Positions 7,837-17,183 of a stretch of DNA of 64,000 nucleotides are shown here, in pieces (positions within the stretch are counted from its first letter, which is position 1; each line of letters starts with the position of its first letter). Location of the stretch: contig JADQAZ010000001.1 in assembly GCA_018524345.1 (NCBI GenBank), positions 434,001 through 498,000 of the forward strand, in the 5' to 3' direction. This DNA comes from Harenicola maris (GTDB lineage Bacteria; Pseudomonadota; Alphaproteobacteria; Rhodobacterales; Rhodobacteraceae). The notes beneath the pieces were generated by a model. It was not told where the DNA came from and ran no database searches. It saw only the letters and a program-made list of their open reading frames with translations. The translations under genes were made by a program, and so were the position numbers.

Positions 7837-8748
7837 TTACCGCGGGCGGAGCCAATCTGCGATCTGGTCGAGGGCTGCATTGGCCTCTGGCACGACGCCG
7901 CGCATCAGGTGCCATACATGCATGGCCTTGGGGGTGATTTGCAGGGTGCTGTCCACCCCTTGGGCGGTGAGGGCCTTGTCCATCCGCAGGGCATCGTCGC
8001 GCAGGATTTCGATATCGGTGGCATGGATCAGGACCGGCGGTGCGCCGGTGAAATCGGCAAAGAGCGGTGAGGCGAGCGGGTCATTTGCCGGGTGTTTCCC
8101 GAGGTAGTGATCCATCAGTACGGGGATCTGGCTGGCGGGGAGGAAGACGTCGGACTTGGCGTTTTCGGTGATGGAGGCGCCCGAGTAGGTGAGGTCCGTC
8201 ACCGGGCAAAGCGCCAGGGTGGCGCGGGGGCGGGGCAGGCCCTTTGCGAGGATTTGCGAGAGCAGGACGAGGGCGATATTGCCCCCGGCGCTGTCGCCTC
8301 CGATGACGATTTTATCGGCGGGCACGCCCATGCCCAGCAGGGCCTCGTAGGCGGCGAGTGCGTCATTATGTGCGGCGGGAAAGGGGTGTTCGGGCGCTAG
8401 GGCGTAATTGGCGACAAAGCCCGCCATATCGCAGCGCATGGCGAGGTCTGCCACCATGCGGGCGTGGCTGCCCGGGCTGCCGAAGACGAAGCCGCCGCCG
8501 TGGAAATAGAGGATCACGCCGGTTTGCAGTGGGTCCGGATGGGTGCCCTTTCCCGCCCCGACCCAGAGGCCGGAGACGCCGCTGGCCAGATTGGCGGGGC
8601 GTTTCCAGAAGCCGCGGGGCGAGAAAAAGAATGGCTCTACGCAGTAGCGGAACCATTTGCGGATGCGGGGGATGTTGAGCGAATGGGTCAGGACCGGTTT
8701 CATCGTCCAGCGGCTGAGCGCCTTGACCACTGTGAGTTGCACTGACAT
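7837..8748 (-). CDS. Alpha/beta hydrolase, hormone-sensitive lipase family
   Basis: 303 residues. HSL-family (family IV) carboxylesterase marks are clear: oxyanion-hole HGGG in LYFHGGGFVFG at about residue 83, nucleophile motif GDSAGG near 155, catalytic Asp in the ATDIEILRDDA segment, and the catalytic His in KAMHVWHL near the end. No signal peptide, so probably a cytoplasmic ester or lipid hydrolase with unknown substrate. It sits on the minus strand between the cyclo-ligase and metallophosphoesterase genes, which are usually adjacent. Confidence 0.88.
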   Translation of the reverse strand: MSVQLTVVKALSRWTMKPVLTHSLNIPRIRKWFRYCVEPFFFSPRGFWKRPANLASGVSGLWVGAGKGTHPDPLQTGVILYFHGGGFVFGSPGSHARMVADLAMRCDMAGFVANYALAPEHPFPAAHNDALAAYEALLGMGVPADKIVIGGDSAGGNIALVLLSQILAKGLPRPRATLALCPVTDLTYSGASITENAKSDVFLPASQIPVLMDHYLGKHPANDPLASPLFADFTGAPPVLIHATDIEILRDDALRMDKALTAQGVDSTLQITPKAMHVWHLMRGVVPEANAALDQIADWLRPR

Positions 8749-8834
8749 GGGGCCTATCCTTTTGCATCGGCATTTTCGCGTGAAGGGGCACGCGCACTCT
8801 TGCGTCTATTTGGCCTTGGCCATAGCAGGGATCA

Positions 8835-9647
8835 ATGCGGATTTTGTTTCTTGGCGATATAATGGGCCGGTCGGGCCGAAGCGCGGTGATTGGGCAACTG
8901 CCCAAGCTGCGCGCGGATTGGAAATTGGATTTTGTAGTGGTGAATGTCGATAACGCGACATCGGGCCACGGGTGTTCTGGCGCTCATGCCAAGGAGTTGC
9001 TGGCGGCGGGGGCCGATTGTTTGACCCTTGGCGATCACGGCTTTGACCAGCGCGACATGTATGCCTTTTGCGAGCAGGAGCCGCGGGTTTTGCGGCCGAT
9101 GAACATTGGCAAGGGCGCGCCGGGGCAGGGGGCGCGGGTCTATACGGCGCAGAACGGGCGCAAGGTTCTGGTGGCCCATATGCTGGGTCAGGTGTTTATG
9201 AAGCGGCCCTTTGATGATCCGTTTTCGGCCATTGACGAGGTGCTGCGCAAGCACCCCTTGGGCGGGCTTGTCTCGGCCAGCCTTGTGGATTTCCACGGCG
9301 AGGCGACATCGGAGAAAATGGGCATGGGCCATTTTTGCGATGGCAAGGCGAGCATTGTGGTGGGCACCCATACCCATGTGCCCACGGCGGATGCGCAGAT
9401 TTTGCCCGCCGGCACGGCGTTTCAATCAGATGTCGGCATGTGCGGCGATTACAACTCGGTCATCGGGATGGAGCCTGCGGAGCCGCTTCGGCGGTTTGTC
9501 ACCGGCATGCCCAAGGGGCGGTTCACGCCCGCGGGTGGGGAGGCCACGATTTCAGGTCTTTATGTGGAGACCGACAACCAGACCGGCCGCGCCAAGCGGA
9601 TCGAGATGGTGCGGCGGGGCGGGCGGCTTGCCCAAAGCGGACCCTAG
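8835..9647 (+). CDS. TIGR00282-family (YmdB-like) metallophosphoesterase
   Basis: 270 residues. The family fingerprints are present: MRILFLGDIMGRSGR at the start (first metal Asp), VVNVDNATSGHG, LTLGDHGFDQ, LVDFHGEATSEKMGMGHF, IVVGTHTHVPTADAQILP, and SDVGMCGDYNSVIGM. B. subtilis YmdB is a dinuclear-metal phosphodiesterase acting on 2',3'-cyclic nucleotides; the biological role in alphaproteobacteria is not established. GDHGFD replaces the more common GNHxWD, and NVDN replaces NxEN. The stop abuts the GTG start of the next gene with no gap, suggesting one transcript. Confidence 0.9.
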   Translation: MRILFLGDIMGRSGRSAVIGQLPKLRADWKLDFVVVNVDNATSGHGCSGAHAKELLAAGADCLTLGDHGFDQRDMYAFCEQEPRVLRPMNIGKGAPGQGARVYTAQNGRKVLVAHMLGQVFMKRPFDDPFSAIDEVLRKHPLGGLVSASLVDFHGEATSEKMGMGHFCDGKASIVVGTHTHVPTADAQILPAGTAFQSDVGMCGDYNSVIGMEPAEPLRRFVTGMPKGRFTPAGGEATISGLYVETDNQTGRAKRIEMVRRGGRLAQSGP

Positions 9648-10592
9648 GTGCGGTTGGCCAATTTCTGTGCGCTGATGGCCACCGGCGCGGCATGGGGGAT
9701 CACGCAGCCGCTGTCGAAGGTCGCGGTGTCCGAGGGCTATCGCCATGTGGGGATCATCTTTTGGCAGAGCCTTGTTGGCGCGCTCTTGCTGGGTGTTTTC
9801 ATGCTGTTTACCGGCCGCAGTTTTGCGCTGTCGCGCCCTGCGGTGATTGCCGGCTGTGTTGTGGCTCTTGTGGGCACGATGTTTCCCAATTTCGCCAGCT
9901 ATGAGGCGGCGCGGTATCTGCCCGCGGGGTGGCTGTCGATCTTTATCTCCACAGTGCCGATCTTCACCTTTGTGATTGCCATGCCGATGGGGACGGAGCG
10001 GTTTAGCTGGCTGCGTCTGGCGGGGCTGCTGTTGGGGTTTTGCGGGGTATTGGTGCTGTTTGCGCCTGCTGTGATGACGGGCGACATGGGGTTTGACGGG
10101 GGCGTTGGCGGGCATTTGCCCCTAGTGGTTTTGATCGCGCTCGCCCTGATTGCGCCTGCGTTTTACGGGTTTGAGGGGAACTTTGTTGTGCGCTTTGGCA
10201 CCGGGGGCCTTGGGCCTGTGCGGCTTTTGTTCTGGGCCTCGGTGGTTTGTACGGTGCTGTCGCTTCCTGCGGCCATGGCGGCGGGGGAGTTTATCAATCC
10301 GTTTACCCCATGGGGCAGGCCGGAATATGCGCTCTTGGTGATCTGCATCGTCCATGCGCTGACCTATGTCAGCTATGTCTGGCTGGTGGGGCGGGCCGGG
10401 GCGGTGTTTGCGGCGCAGGTTGGCTATGTGGTGACCATCGCGGGGGTCGTCTGGGCGATGTTTTTGCTGGACGAACGCTATGGGGCAGAGTTCTATCTGT
10501 CTATGGCGCTTATTTTCGCCGGAGTGTTTTTGGTGCAGCCGCGCGGTGCGCCGCGCCCTGCGGCGCAGGCGGCCCGCGCCAAGGCAGAGTGA
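9648..10592 (+). CDS. DMT-superfamily (EamA) transporter
   Basis: 314 residues with ten hydrophobic segments in two EamA repeats, the usual 10-TM drug/metabolite exporter layout. The first repeat begins MRLANFCALMATGAAWGITQPLSKVAV; the second contains ALTYVSYVWLVGRAGAVFAAQVGYVVTIAGV. Start is GTG 9648, immediately after the TAG of the metallophosphoesterase, so it is probably translated by reinitiation. The C-terminus is a short basic tail (PRGAPRPAAQAARAKAE). Substrate cannot be inferred. Confidence 0.88.
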   Translation: MRLANFCALMATGAAWGITQPLSKVAVSEGYRHVGIIFWQSLVGALLLGVFMLFTGRSFALSRPAVIAGCVVALVGTMFPNFASYEAARYLPAGWLSIFISTVPIFTFVIAMPMGTERFSWLRLAGLLLGFCGVLVLFAPAVMTGDMGFDGGVGGHLPLVVLIALALIAPAFYGFEGNFVVRFGTGGLGPVRLLFWASVVCTVLSLPAAMAAGEFINPFTPWGRPEYALLVICIVHALTYVSYVWLVGRAGAVFAAQVGYVVTIAGVVWAMFLLDERYGAEFYLSMALIFAGVFLVQPRGAPRPAAQAARAKAE

Positions 10593-10604
10593 GAGGCCGA
10601 GCGA

Positions 10605-12383
10605 TTGGATTTTATTTCCGTTTCCCCCCCCTATGACGCGGTTCTGGCCCTTTTGGTTGTGGCCGCGATGTTTGCCATGTTCCTGCGAGAGAGCCTGCCG
10701 ACCGAGGTTGTCGCCATTGGCGGGGTGTCGGTTTTGCTGGTTTCTGGGGTTTTGCCGTATGACGATGCCTTGGCGGTTCTGTCGAACCCTGCGCCATGGA
10801 CGATTGCGGCGATGTTCATCGTCATGGGGGCCTTGGTGCGCACTGGCGCGCTGAGCTGGTTCACATCGGTGGCGGAGGCGAATGCAAAGACGCGGCCCGC
10901 CATGGCGGTCGGGGCCTTGATGCTGTTCGTAATTATTTCGAGCGCGATCGTGTCGAATACGCCGGTTGTTGTGGTGATGATCCCCGTCTTTGTGGGGCTG
11001 TCGCGGACCATGGGGGTCTCTGCCTCCAAGATGTTGATTCCGCTGTCTTATGCGGCGATTTTGGGCGGCACTTTGACCCTGATCGGGACCTCGACCAACC
11101 TGTTGGTGGACGGGGTGGCGCGCAAGGGCGGGCTGGAGGCCTTTACGATCTTTGAGGTCACGCCTTTGGCGGTGATTTTGGTGGCTTGGGGGATGGTCTA
11201 TTTGCGGTTTATCGCGCCGCGCCTGCTGCCGGATCGGGGGAGCCTGTCCTCCCTTATGTCGGACAAGTCGAAGATGAAGTTCTTTACCGAGGTGGCGATC
11301 CCCGAGGGCTCTGCCCTGATCGGGCAGACGCCGCGGGCGGTGGACGAGTTTCGCCGCGACGGGGTGCGGGTGATCGATGTGCTACGGGGCGATGCCTCGC
11401 TGCGGCGCACCATCAAGGAGGTGACATTGCAGGCCGGGGACCGTGTGGTTCTGCGCACGGCGGTGTCGGAGCTTTTGTCCCTGCAGGAGAACCCAGAGGT
11501 GCGGATGGCGGAGACCCTGTCGACGGTGGAGACATCGACGGTAGAGGTGTTGATCACGCCGGGGGCGCGGATGGTCGGGCGCTCGCTGAGCGTTTTGCGG
11601 CTGCGGCGGCGCTATGGCGTTTATGCCCTTGCGGTGCATCGGCGCAATCAGAACCTGTCGAGCACGCTGGACGATGTGGTTATTCAGGTGGGCGATACCT
11701 TGCTGCTTGAGGGCGCGCCGGAGGATATTCAGCGGCTGGCGGCGGATATGGATCTGGTCAATGTCTCGGCGCCCTCGGCCCGTGCCTATCGGCGCGGCAA
11801 GGTGCCGATTGCGGTGACGGCCTTGATCGGGATCGTCGGCCTTGCGGCCTTCGGGGTTGCGCCGATCTTTATGCTCTCGATCCTTGCGGTGGCGGTGGTT
11901 CTGGTGACGCGCTGTATCGACGCGGATGAGGCCTTTGCCATGGTGGACGGGCGGCTCTTGGCGTTGATTTTTGCCATGTTGGGCATCGGGGCGGCGCTTG
12001 AGGCCTCTGGCGCGGTGTCCCTGATTGTGGATGCGGTCGCCCCTGCCTTGGCCGGTTTGCCACCCTTCTTTCTGGTCTGGGCGATCTATCTGCTGACCTC
12101 TGTTTTGACAGAGCTGGTGAGCAATAATGCGGTGGCTGTGGTGGTGACGCCGATTGCGATTGGTCTTGGCACCGCCGTTGGCGTCGACCCACGACCCTTG
12201 GTTGTGGCGGTGATGGTGGCGGCCTCGGCCAGCTTTGCGACGCCGATTGGCTATCAGACCAACATGCTGGTTTACGGGCCGGGCGGGTATAAGTTCAGCG
12301 ATTTCCTGAAGGTGGGGATCCCGCTGAACCTGTCTGTCGGCCTCTTGGCCTCGGCACTCATTCCCCTGTTGTGGGAGATGTAG
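10605..12383 (+). CDS. SLC13-type permease with TrkA-C domains (first of two)
   Basis: 592 residues. N-terminal transmembrane bundle (AILGGTLTLIGTSTNLLVDGVA is the SLC13/ArsB-like hairpin), then two cytoplasmic RCK_C/TrkA-C domains (about residues 210-390, e.g. AGDRVVLRTAVSELL and VGDTLLLEGAPEDIQ), then a second membrane bundle with ELVSNNAVAVVVTPIAIGL and FATPIGYQTNMLVYGPGGYKF. Related proteins carry dicarboxylates or sulfate. The start appears to be TTG 10605 with GAGAGG at 10591-10596; no ATG precedes the first membrane segment. A paralogue of the same architecture is encoded convergently at 13069-14850. Confidence 0.85.
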   Translation: MDFISVSPPYDAVLALLVVAAMFAMFLRESLPTEVVAIGGVSVLLVSGVLPYDDALAVLSNPAPWTIAAMFIVMGALVRTGALSWFTSVAEANAKTRPAMAVGALMLFVIISSAIVSNTPVVVVMIPVFVGLSRTMGVSASKMLIPLSYAAILGGTLTLIGTSTNLLVDGVARKGGLEAFTIFEVTPLAVILVAWGMVYLRFIAPRLLPDRGSLSSLMSDKSKMKFFTEVAIPEGSALIGQTPRAVDEFRRDGVRVIDVLRGDASLRRTIKEVTLQAGDRVVLRTAVSELLSLQENPEVRMAETLSTVETSTVEVLITPGARMVGRSLSVLRLRRRYGVYALAVHRRNQNLSSTLDDVVIQVGDTLLLEGAPEDIQRLAADMDLVNVSAPSARAYRRGKVPIAVTALIGIVGLAAFGVAPIFMLSILAVAVVLVTRCIDADEAFAMVDGRLLALIFAMLGIGAALEASGAVSLIVDAVAPALAGLPPFFLVWAIYLLTSVLTELVSNNAVAVVVTPIAIGLGTAVGVDPRPLVVAVMVAASASFATPIGYQTNMLVYGPGGYKFSDFLKVGIPLNLSVGLLASALIPLLWEM

Positions 12384-12418
12384 CGCGCGGCCCCTTCAGG
12401 CGAGGCCGCGCGGTGTCT
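12384..12418. terminator. Terminator hairpin
   Basis: CGCGCGGCC pairs with GGCCGCGCG (9 bp, 11-base loop), followed by GTGTCTTTTA. It lies between the converging stops of the SLC13 gene and the 191-residue unknown gene and could serve the + strand. Confidence 0.6.
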
Positions 12419-12419
12419 T

Positions 12420-12995
12420 TTAGATCGTGATGCAGTGGTCAATCGTCAGCAAGAGGTTGCTGCGGTTCTGGCCCCAGAGTTTGGTCAGCGGGCCGACCTG
12501 CGGGCCGTGCGGGGTGCGGTAGTCGCCAAGCAATTCGAATTTGAGAGCGCTTAGGGTTGGCACTGTGGATGTGCTTGGGGCGTTGTTCTTTTTCAGGAAG
12601 ACTTCGCAGTTGGGGAAAGGGTCGCCAAAGACCTTGGCTTTGATGCGGCTCGCGGTTGCCTCGACTTCGATGAAGGTGTCGATGGGCGGGGAGCCGGGGG
12701 CCTGCGGGTTGGAGCCTGCGGTATGGGCGGTGAATTTGACCGTGCCAGAGGAGCAGGAGCAGCCCGACATGGTGATGGTCGGTTTCTGGGTGGTCACCTT
12801 GCTGGGAGTCCATTTGTGCCATGTGGGATCGGAGTGGGCGTGGCAGCTTAGGTAGCCTTTGGTGAAGTCGAATGCGACCTGACCGTGACACCGCGCCGTG
12901 CCGAAAAAGTTGGGCGAATTGCGCCCGTCGCCGTGAAAACCGCCACCAAAGGTCGTGAAGGGGGCGTAGCGTTTGAAAATGATGGAGTAGCTCAT
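12420..12995 (-). CDS. Uncharacterised protein with GFHGDGR motif
   Basis: 191 residues, not recognised with confidence. There is no signal peptide or membrane span. The N-terminus has an aromatic, glycine-rich segment (FTTFGGGFHGDGRNSP), then NFFGTARCHGQVAFD and many Thr/Ser/Pro and short beta-like stretches, with Cys pairs in MSGCSCSSGTV. The composition suggests a small beta-rich protein. Base composition looks less GC-rich and codon use more relaxed than in the neighbouring permeases, compatible with acquisition. It lies between two paralogous SLC13 permeases that point toward it. Confidence 0.6.
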   Translation of the reverse strand: MSYSIIFKRYAPFTTFGGGFHGDGRNSPNFFGTARCHGQVAFDFTKGYLSCHAHSDPTWHKWTPSKVTTQKPTITMSGCSCSSGTVKFTAHTAGSNPQAPGSPPIDTFIEVEATASRIKAKVFGDPFPNCEVFLKKNNAPSTSTVPTLSALKFELLGDYRTPHGPQVGPLTKLWGQNRSNLLLTIDHCITI

Positions 12996-13068
12996 CGAAA
13001 TTCCTAATGTGATGTATTAGACAAGTGCAGGGTTTGCCTATCATCACACCCGCCGCCTGACCACGGGT

Positions 13069-14850
13069 TTATAGCGGCCAGAACACAAGGATTGCGGGGA
13101 TGGAGACTGCCACCACGAGGATTTCCAGCGGCAGGCCCATGCGCCAGTAGTCGCCGAATTTGTAGCCGCCGGGGCCGAGGATCAGGGTGTTGTTCTTGTG
13201 GCCGATGGGGGTGAGGAAGGCGGCGGAGGCGGCGATGGCGACGGCCATGAGGAAGGGGTCGGGGTTCACGTCGAGGGAGGTGGCCATTTGCAGGCCCACT
13301 GGGGCGGCGACGATGGTTGTGGCGGTGTTGTTCAGCACGTCCGACAGGGTCATGGTCACCACCATAAGCACGGTCAGGATGGCCCATGCGGGCATGCCCT
13401 CTGTTAGGCCGACGAGGGCGCCGGCGATAAGCTCTGTGCCGCCGGAGGTTTCCAGCGCGGCGCCGAGCGGGATCATGGAGCCGAGGAGCACCACCACCGG
13501 CCATTCGATGTGATCGTAGAGCTCCTGCACCGGCAGGATTTTCGTCAGCACATAGGCGATCACCACAAGGCCGAGCGCTATGGGCAGGTAGATCAGACCG
13601 ACAGAGGCGGCGACCACGGCGGCGGCGAACAGGCCGATGGCGAGCCATGTTTTCTTGTCATCCGTGACGGCAAGGCCACGGTCGGCGAGGGGCAGGCAGC
13701 CGAGCCATTCGGTGACTTCGCTGACCTGATCGGCGGGCACGAGGAGCAGGAGGATATCGCCGGTTTGCACCTGTGTTTTGCGCACCTGATTGCGGATGCG
13801 TTTGCCTCGGCGCGAGATGCCCATCAGGATCGTGCGTTGGCGCCATGACAGGCCGATGCGGGCGGCGGATTTGCCGTTGATGCGGGCGGTTTCGGGCACG
13901 ACGACCTCGACCAGGGTCAGCCCCTCGGAAGCATCGGAGAGGAGCTCTTGGCGCCGTTCGTCGGAGTAGTCGAGGGCGAGGGCGGCGCGGAATTCGTCGA
14001 GGGCATCGGGCGCGGCCTCAAGGACGAGGGCGTCTCCGGGTTGAAGCTCGCCCTTGCGCTGTGTGCCAAAGAGGCGCTTGCCGCCGCGCACGAGGCCCAT
14101 GATGGCGACGTCGGATTTTTCGGCAATTTCCTCTAGATCAGCGAGGGTTTTGCCGAGGTGTTTGTTGCCCTCGGGCAGGGTCAGCTCGGCGATGTAATTG
14201 CCGAGGGTGGAGGTGTCCTCGCCCGCGCCATCGCCGGATTTCGGGATCAAACGCCAGCCGATCAGGGCGACGAAGGCGAGGCCGGCGAGGGCGGTCACGC
14301 CGCCGACAGGGGCAAAATCGAACATTTTGAAGGGTTCGCCCAGGGCGTCCTCCCGGATCGAGGCGATGATGATATTGGGGGGCGTGCCGATCAGCGTGAC
14401 CATGCCGCCAAGGATGGTGCAGAAGGACAGGGGCATGAGCGACAGGCCCGCGACCCGGCCCGCCTTGCGGGCGGTTTGCACATCGACGGGCATTAGCAGG
14501 GCAAGGGCCGCGACGTTGTTCATAAAGGCCGAGAGCACGCCGCCGACCCCGCCCATCAGCGCGATATGGCCGCCAAGGGAGCGCGAGCTGTCCACCAGCG
14601 TGCGGGTGATCAGGAAGACGGCGCCGGAGCGCACCAGCCCCGCCGAGACCACCAGCACCAGCGCCACGACTAGGGTGGCGGGGTGGCCAAAGCCCGCGAA
14701 GGCATCTTTGGTAGGGACGACACCCAGAACAACGCCGATCATCAGCGCGGAAAAGGCCACGATATCATAGCGGTAGCGCCCCCAGATCAGCAGGGCAAAG
14801 ACCGCCGCGAAGAGTGTGAAAAGGATGATCTGGTCGGTCGTCATTGCCAT
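13069..14850 (-). CDS. SLC13-type permease with TrkA-C domains (second of two)
   Basis: 593 residues from ATG 14850 (MAMTTDQIILFTLF); the upstream extension of the frame is low-complexity and unlikely to be translated. Same plan as the 10605-12383 protein: membrane bundle with FCTILGGMVTLIGTPPNIII, two TrkA-C domains (LQPGDALVLEAAPDALDEF and VQTGDILLLLVPADQVSEV), and a second bundle with SDVLNNTATTIVAAPVGL and FLTPIGHKNNTLILGPGGYKF. Probably a Na+- or H+-coupled anion carrier in the inner membrane. Both genes flank the 12420-12995 unknown; similarity is clear but moderate, so duplication is old or the two were acquired separately. Confidence 0.86.
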   Translation of the reverse strand: MAMTTDQIILFTLFAAVFALLIWGRYRYDIVAFSALMIGVVLGVVPTKDAFAGFGHPATLVVALVLVVSAGLVRSGAVFLITRTLVDSSRSLGGHIALMGGVGGVLSAFMNNVAALALLMPVDVQTARKAGRVAGLSLMPLSFCTILGGMVTLIGTPPNIIIASIREDALGEPFKMFDFAPVGGVTALAGLAFVALIGWRLIPKSGDGAGEDTSTLGNYIAELTLPEGNKHLGKTLADLEEIAEKSDVAIMGLVRGGKRLFGTQRKGELQPGDALVLEAAPDALDEFRAALALDYSDERRQELLSDASEGLTLVEVVVPETARINGKSAARIGLSWRQRTILMGISRRGKRIRNQVRKTQVQTGDILLLLVPADQVSEVTEWLGCLPLADRGLAVTDDKKTWLAIGLFAAAVVAASVGLIYLPIALGLVVIAYVLTKILPVQELYDHIEWPVVVLLGSMIPLGAALETSGGTELIAGALVGLTEGMPAWAILTVLMVVTMTLSDVLNNTATTIVAAPVGLQMATSLDVNPDPFLMAVAIAASAAFLTPIGHKNNTLILGPGGYKFGDYWRMGLPLEILVVAVSIPAILVFWPL

Positions 14851-14957
14851 TATCCGTCTGGTTGAATGGCGGCAGCAGACCTGATTGGCCCCCTTGTTGC
14901 AAGAGGCGTGACGATTTGCGGGATGGTGTATTGGCGGCGGGGGGCTAGGGTTGGCCC

Positions 14958-15419
14958 ATGGATATGACGCAGTTTCCCCTGTTTTCGCATCGCTCTGACG
15001 CGGCGGTTCCGGCCTTTGACGACGCTGGCGTGATCTGTGTGATGGACGCCATGTGCGGGGTTTGTGCGCGGGGTGCGAAGTGGATCGCGCGGCGGGACCG
15101 AGCGGAGGAGGTGCGGATTGTGCCGATGCAATCGCCGCTCGGGGCGGCATTGTTGCGCCATTACGGGATGGATGCGGCGGATCCGACCTCCTGGTTGCTG
15201 CTTGAGGGCGGGCGGGCCTATGGCTCTGCCGATGCGGTGATGCGCATGGGGGCGCGGCTTGGCGGGGCGGCGCGTTTGCTGGGGGTGTTTCGGGTGCTGC
15301 CCCGTGGCCTGCGGGATTGGCTGTATCAGCGGCTGGCGCGCAATCGCTATCGGCTGGCGCGGCGGGTTGACCTTTGCGCGATGCCCGATGCGGATGTGCA
15401 GAAAAGGTTGATGCGATGA
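14958..15419 (+). CDS. DCC-family (DUF393) thiol-disulfide oxidoreductase-like protein
   Basis: 153 residues. The family motif DxxCxxC appears as VMDAMCGVCARGAKWI near residue 31-46, and the rest (VPMQSPLGAALLRHYG, SWLLLEGGRAYGSADAVMRM) follows the DUF393 pattern. The thioredoxin-like CxxC suggests redox chemistry, but no reaction is proven for the family. The stop overlaps the start of the downstream reductase-like gene by ATGA (15416-15419). This pairing suggests a shared pathway. Confidence 0.85.
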   Translation: MDMTQFPLFSHRSDAAVPAFDDAGVICVMDAMCGVCARGAKWIARRDRAEEVRIVPMQSPLGAALLRHYGMDAADPTSWLLLEGGRAYGSADAVMRMGARLGGAARLLGVFRVLPRGLRDWLYQRLARNRYRLARRVDLCAMPDADVQKRLMR

Positions 15420-17065
15420 GGGTGGTGATCATCGGGGGCTACGGGGTGTTTGGCGGGCGTTTGGCGCGGCTGTTGCTGCAGCGGGGCCATGAGGTTGTGG
15501 TGGCCGGACGCAGGCTGGAGGCGGCGCGGGAGTTTGCGCAGGAGGTTGGGGGCAGTGCGGCACGGCTTGATCGCGATGATGCGGATTTTGCGCGTGAATT
15601 GAGGGCATTATCGCCCGAAGTTGTGGTGGATGCGGCCGGGCCGTTTCAGGGCTATGGCGCGGAGCCCTACCGCGTGGCGCGGGCGGCGATTGCGGCGGGG
15701 GCGGATTATATCGATCTGTCGGATGCGGCGGAATTTACGTCGGGTATCAGTGGTTTGGACGCGGAAGCTCAGGCGGCGGGGATGCAGGTGATCTCTGGTG
15801 CCTCCTCGGTTCCGGCGGTGTCCTCGGTGATTGCGGGGGATATGGCGGCTGATTTGTCCCGGGTGGAGGTGATCGAGACGGCGATTTGCCCGGGCAACCG
15901 TGCGCCGCGGGGGCGTTCTGTTATGCAGGCGATTTTGGGGCAGGTTGGCGCGCCTTTACGCCTGTGGCGCGGGGGTGTCTGGCGCGAGATGCGCGGCTGG
16001 TCGCAGACGCGGCAGGTGGAGATCGCGCCCGATATGAAGCGGCCGGCGGCCTTGATCGGTGCGCCTGACCTGACGCTTTTTCCCAATCATTTCAAGGCAC
16101 GGAGCGTCGTCTTTCGTGCAGGACTTGACCTTCGGATCATGCATTACGGCCTTGGGGTTCTAAGCTGGCTGCGGGCCAAGCGGCTGTTGCCGCCTTTGGA
16201 GCGGTATGACCGGCCGCTGCGGTGGGTGGCGGAGCGGCTTGAGCCCTTTGGGCGGGACACGGGCGGGATGATCTGCGCCGTGATGGGCCGCGGGGAAGAT
16301 GGCGCGCCGCTTGCGCGGGAGTGGCGGTTGACGGCGCGGGAGGGGCTTGGGCCCTTTGTGCCGGTGGTGCCCGCCATGGTGATTATCGAACAATTGGCCC
16401 GCGGGGAGCGGCGGGCGGGCGCGCGTCCGGCGCTGGAGGTGATGACGCGGGCGGAGCTGGAGGCGGCATTGGGGGAGGTGGGGTTCTCCATCGCCGCGGA
16501 GGCGCGCCCTGCGCCGGTGCTTTTCGAGCAGGCCCTTGGGGCGCGGTGGGGCGAGATGCCTGATGTGTGGCGGGACATGCATGAGGTTTGGGACATGCAA
16601 TCGGCGCGCGGCGCGGCTGAGATCACGGGGCCGGACGGATGGGCGGGGCGGATCATTGCGGCGCTGTTCCGCTTTCCCAATGCGGGGCGGGATACTCCGG
16701 TTTGCGTGACGATGGTGCGGCGGGGGGATACCGAGGTTTGGCAGCGTGATTTCGCGGGGCGCAGGTTTCGGTCCTACCTGAGCCCGTCGAAACCGCGCCA
16801 TGTGTTTGAACGCTTTGGCCCCTTTCGGTTCGAGCTTGAGCTGACCGGAGAGGGCGCGGTGATGGGGATGGAGGTGCGGCGCGGCTGGTGCCTTGGTCTG
16901 CCGCTGCCGCGCAGGGTTCTGCCGCGCAGCGAGACCCGTGAATATGTGGCGCAGGGGCGGTTTCATTTCGATGTCGACCTGTCCCTGCCGCGGATTGGCA
17001 GGCTGGTGCGCTATCAAGGTTGGCTTGAGCGCGAGGGCGAGGCGGCGCAAAGCCCGTCTGCCTAG
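15416..17065 (+). CDS. Saccharopine-dehydrogenase-like NAD(P)-binding protein fused to DUF4166
   Basis: 549 residues. The start ATG 15416 is set by the ATGA overlap with the DCC gene. The N-terminus is a Rossmann fold (VVIIGGYGVFGGRLARLLL) in a saccharopine-dehydrogenase NADP domain, with VDAAGPFQGYG and AGADYIDLSDAAEF. The C-terminal ~180 residues (from DVWRDMHEVWDM through FRFPNAGRDTPVCVTM to YVAQGRFHFDVDLSLP) correspond to DUF4166. No signal peptide. Function unknown; it is unlikely to be a lysine-pathway enzyme, because the C-terminal substrate domain is different. Confidence 0.82.
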   Translation: MRVVIIGGYGVFGGRLARLLLQRGHEVVVAGRRLEAAREFAQEVGGSAARLDRDDADFARELRALSPEVVVDAAGPFQGYGAEPYRVARAAIAAGADYIDLSDAAEFTSGISGLDAEAQAAGMQVISGASSVPAVSSVIAGDMAADLSRVEVIETAICPGNRAPRGRSVMQAILGQVGAPLRLWRGGVWREMRGWSQTRQVEIAPDMKRPAALIGAPDLTLFPNHFKARSVVFRAGLDLRIMHYGLGVLSWLRAKRLLPPLERYDRPLRWVAERLEPFGRDTGGMICAVMGRGEDGAPLAREWRLTAREGLGPFVPVVPAMVIIEQLARGERRAGARPALEVMTRAELEAALGEVGFSIAAEARPAPVLFEQALGARWGEMPDVWRDMHEVWDMQSARGAAEITGPDGWAGRIIAALFRFPNAGRDTPVCVTMVRRGDTEVWQRDFAGRRFRSYLSPSKPRHVFERFGPFRFELELTGEGAVMGMEVRRGWCLGLPLPRRVLPRSETREYVAQGRFHFDVDLSLPRIGRLVRYQGWLEREGEAAQSPSA

Positions 17066-17183
17066 GCAAACGGGGGCGGGCGAAGGGGTTTGCGGCCATC
17101 TCTCCAGCCCGCCTTGATAAGCGCCGCGTGCGGCCTTATTGAGGGCCAAACCGAATTGCGCGCGATGACCGACGGAGGCACCA

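Noticed and set aside
7796..8834. 6S RNA next to the 5-formyl-THF cyclo-ligase gene
   Set aside because: Gene order in many bacteria suggests it, but mgtE overlaps the gene upstream and only 41 and 86 bp of free sequence remain downstream, too little for 6S RNA.
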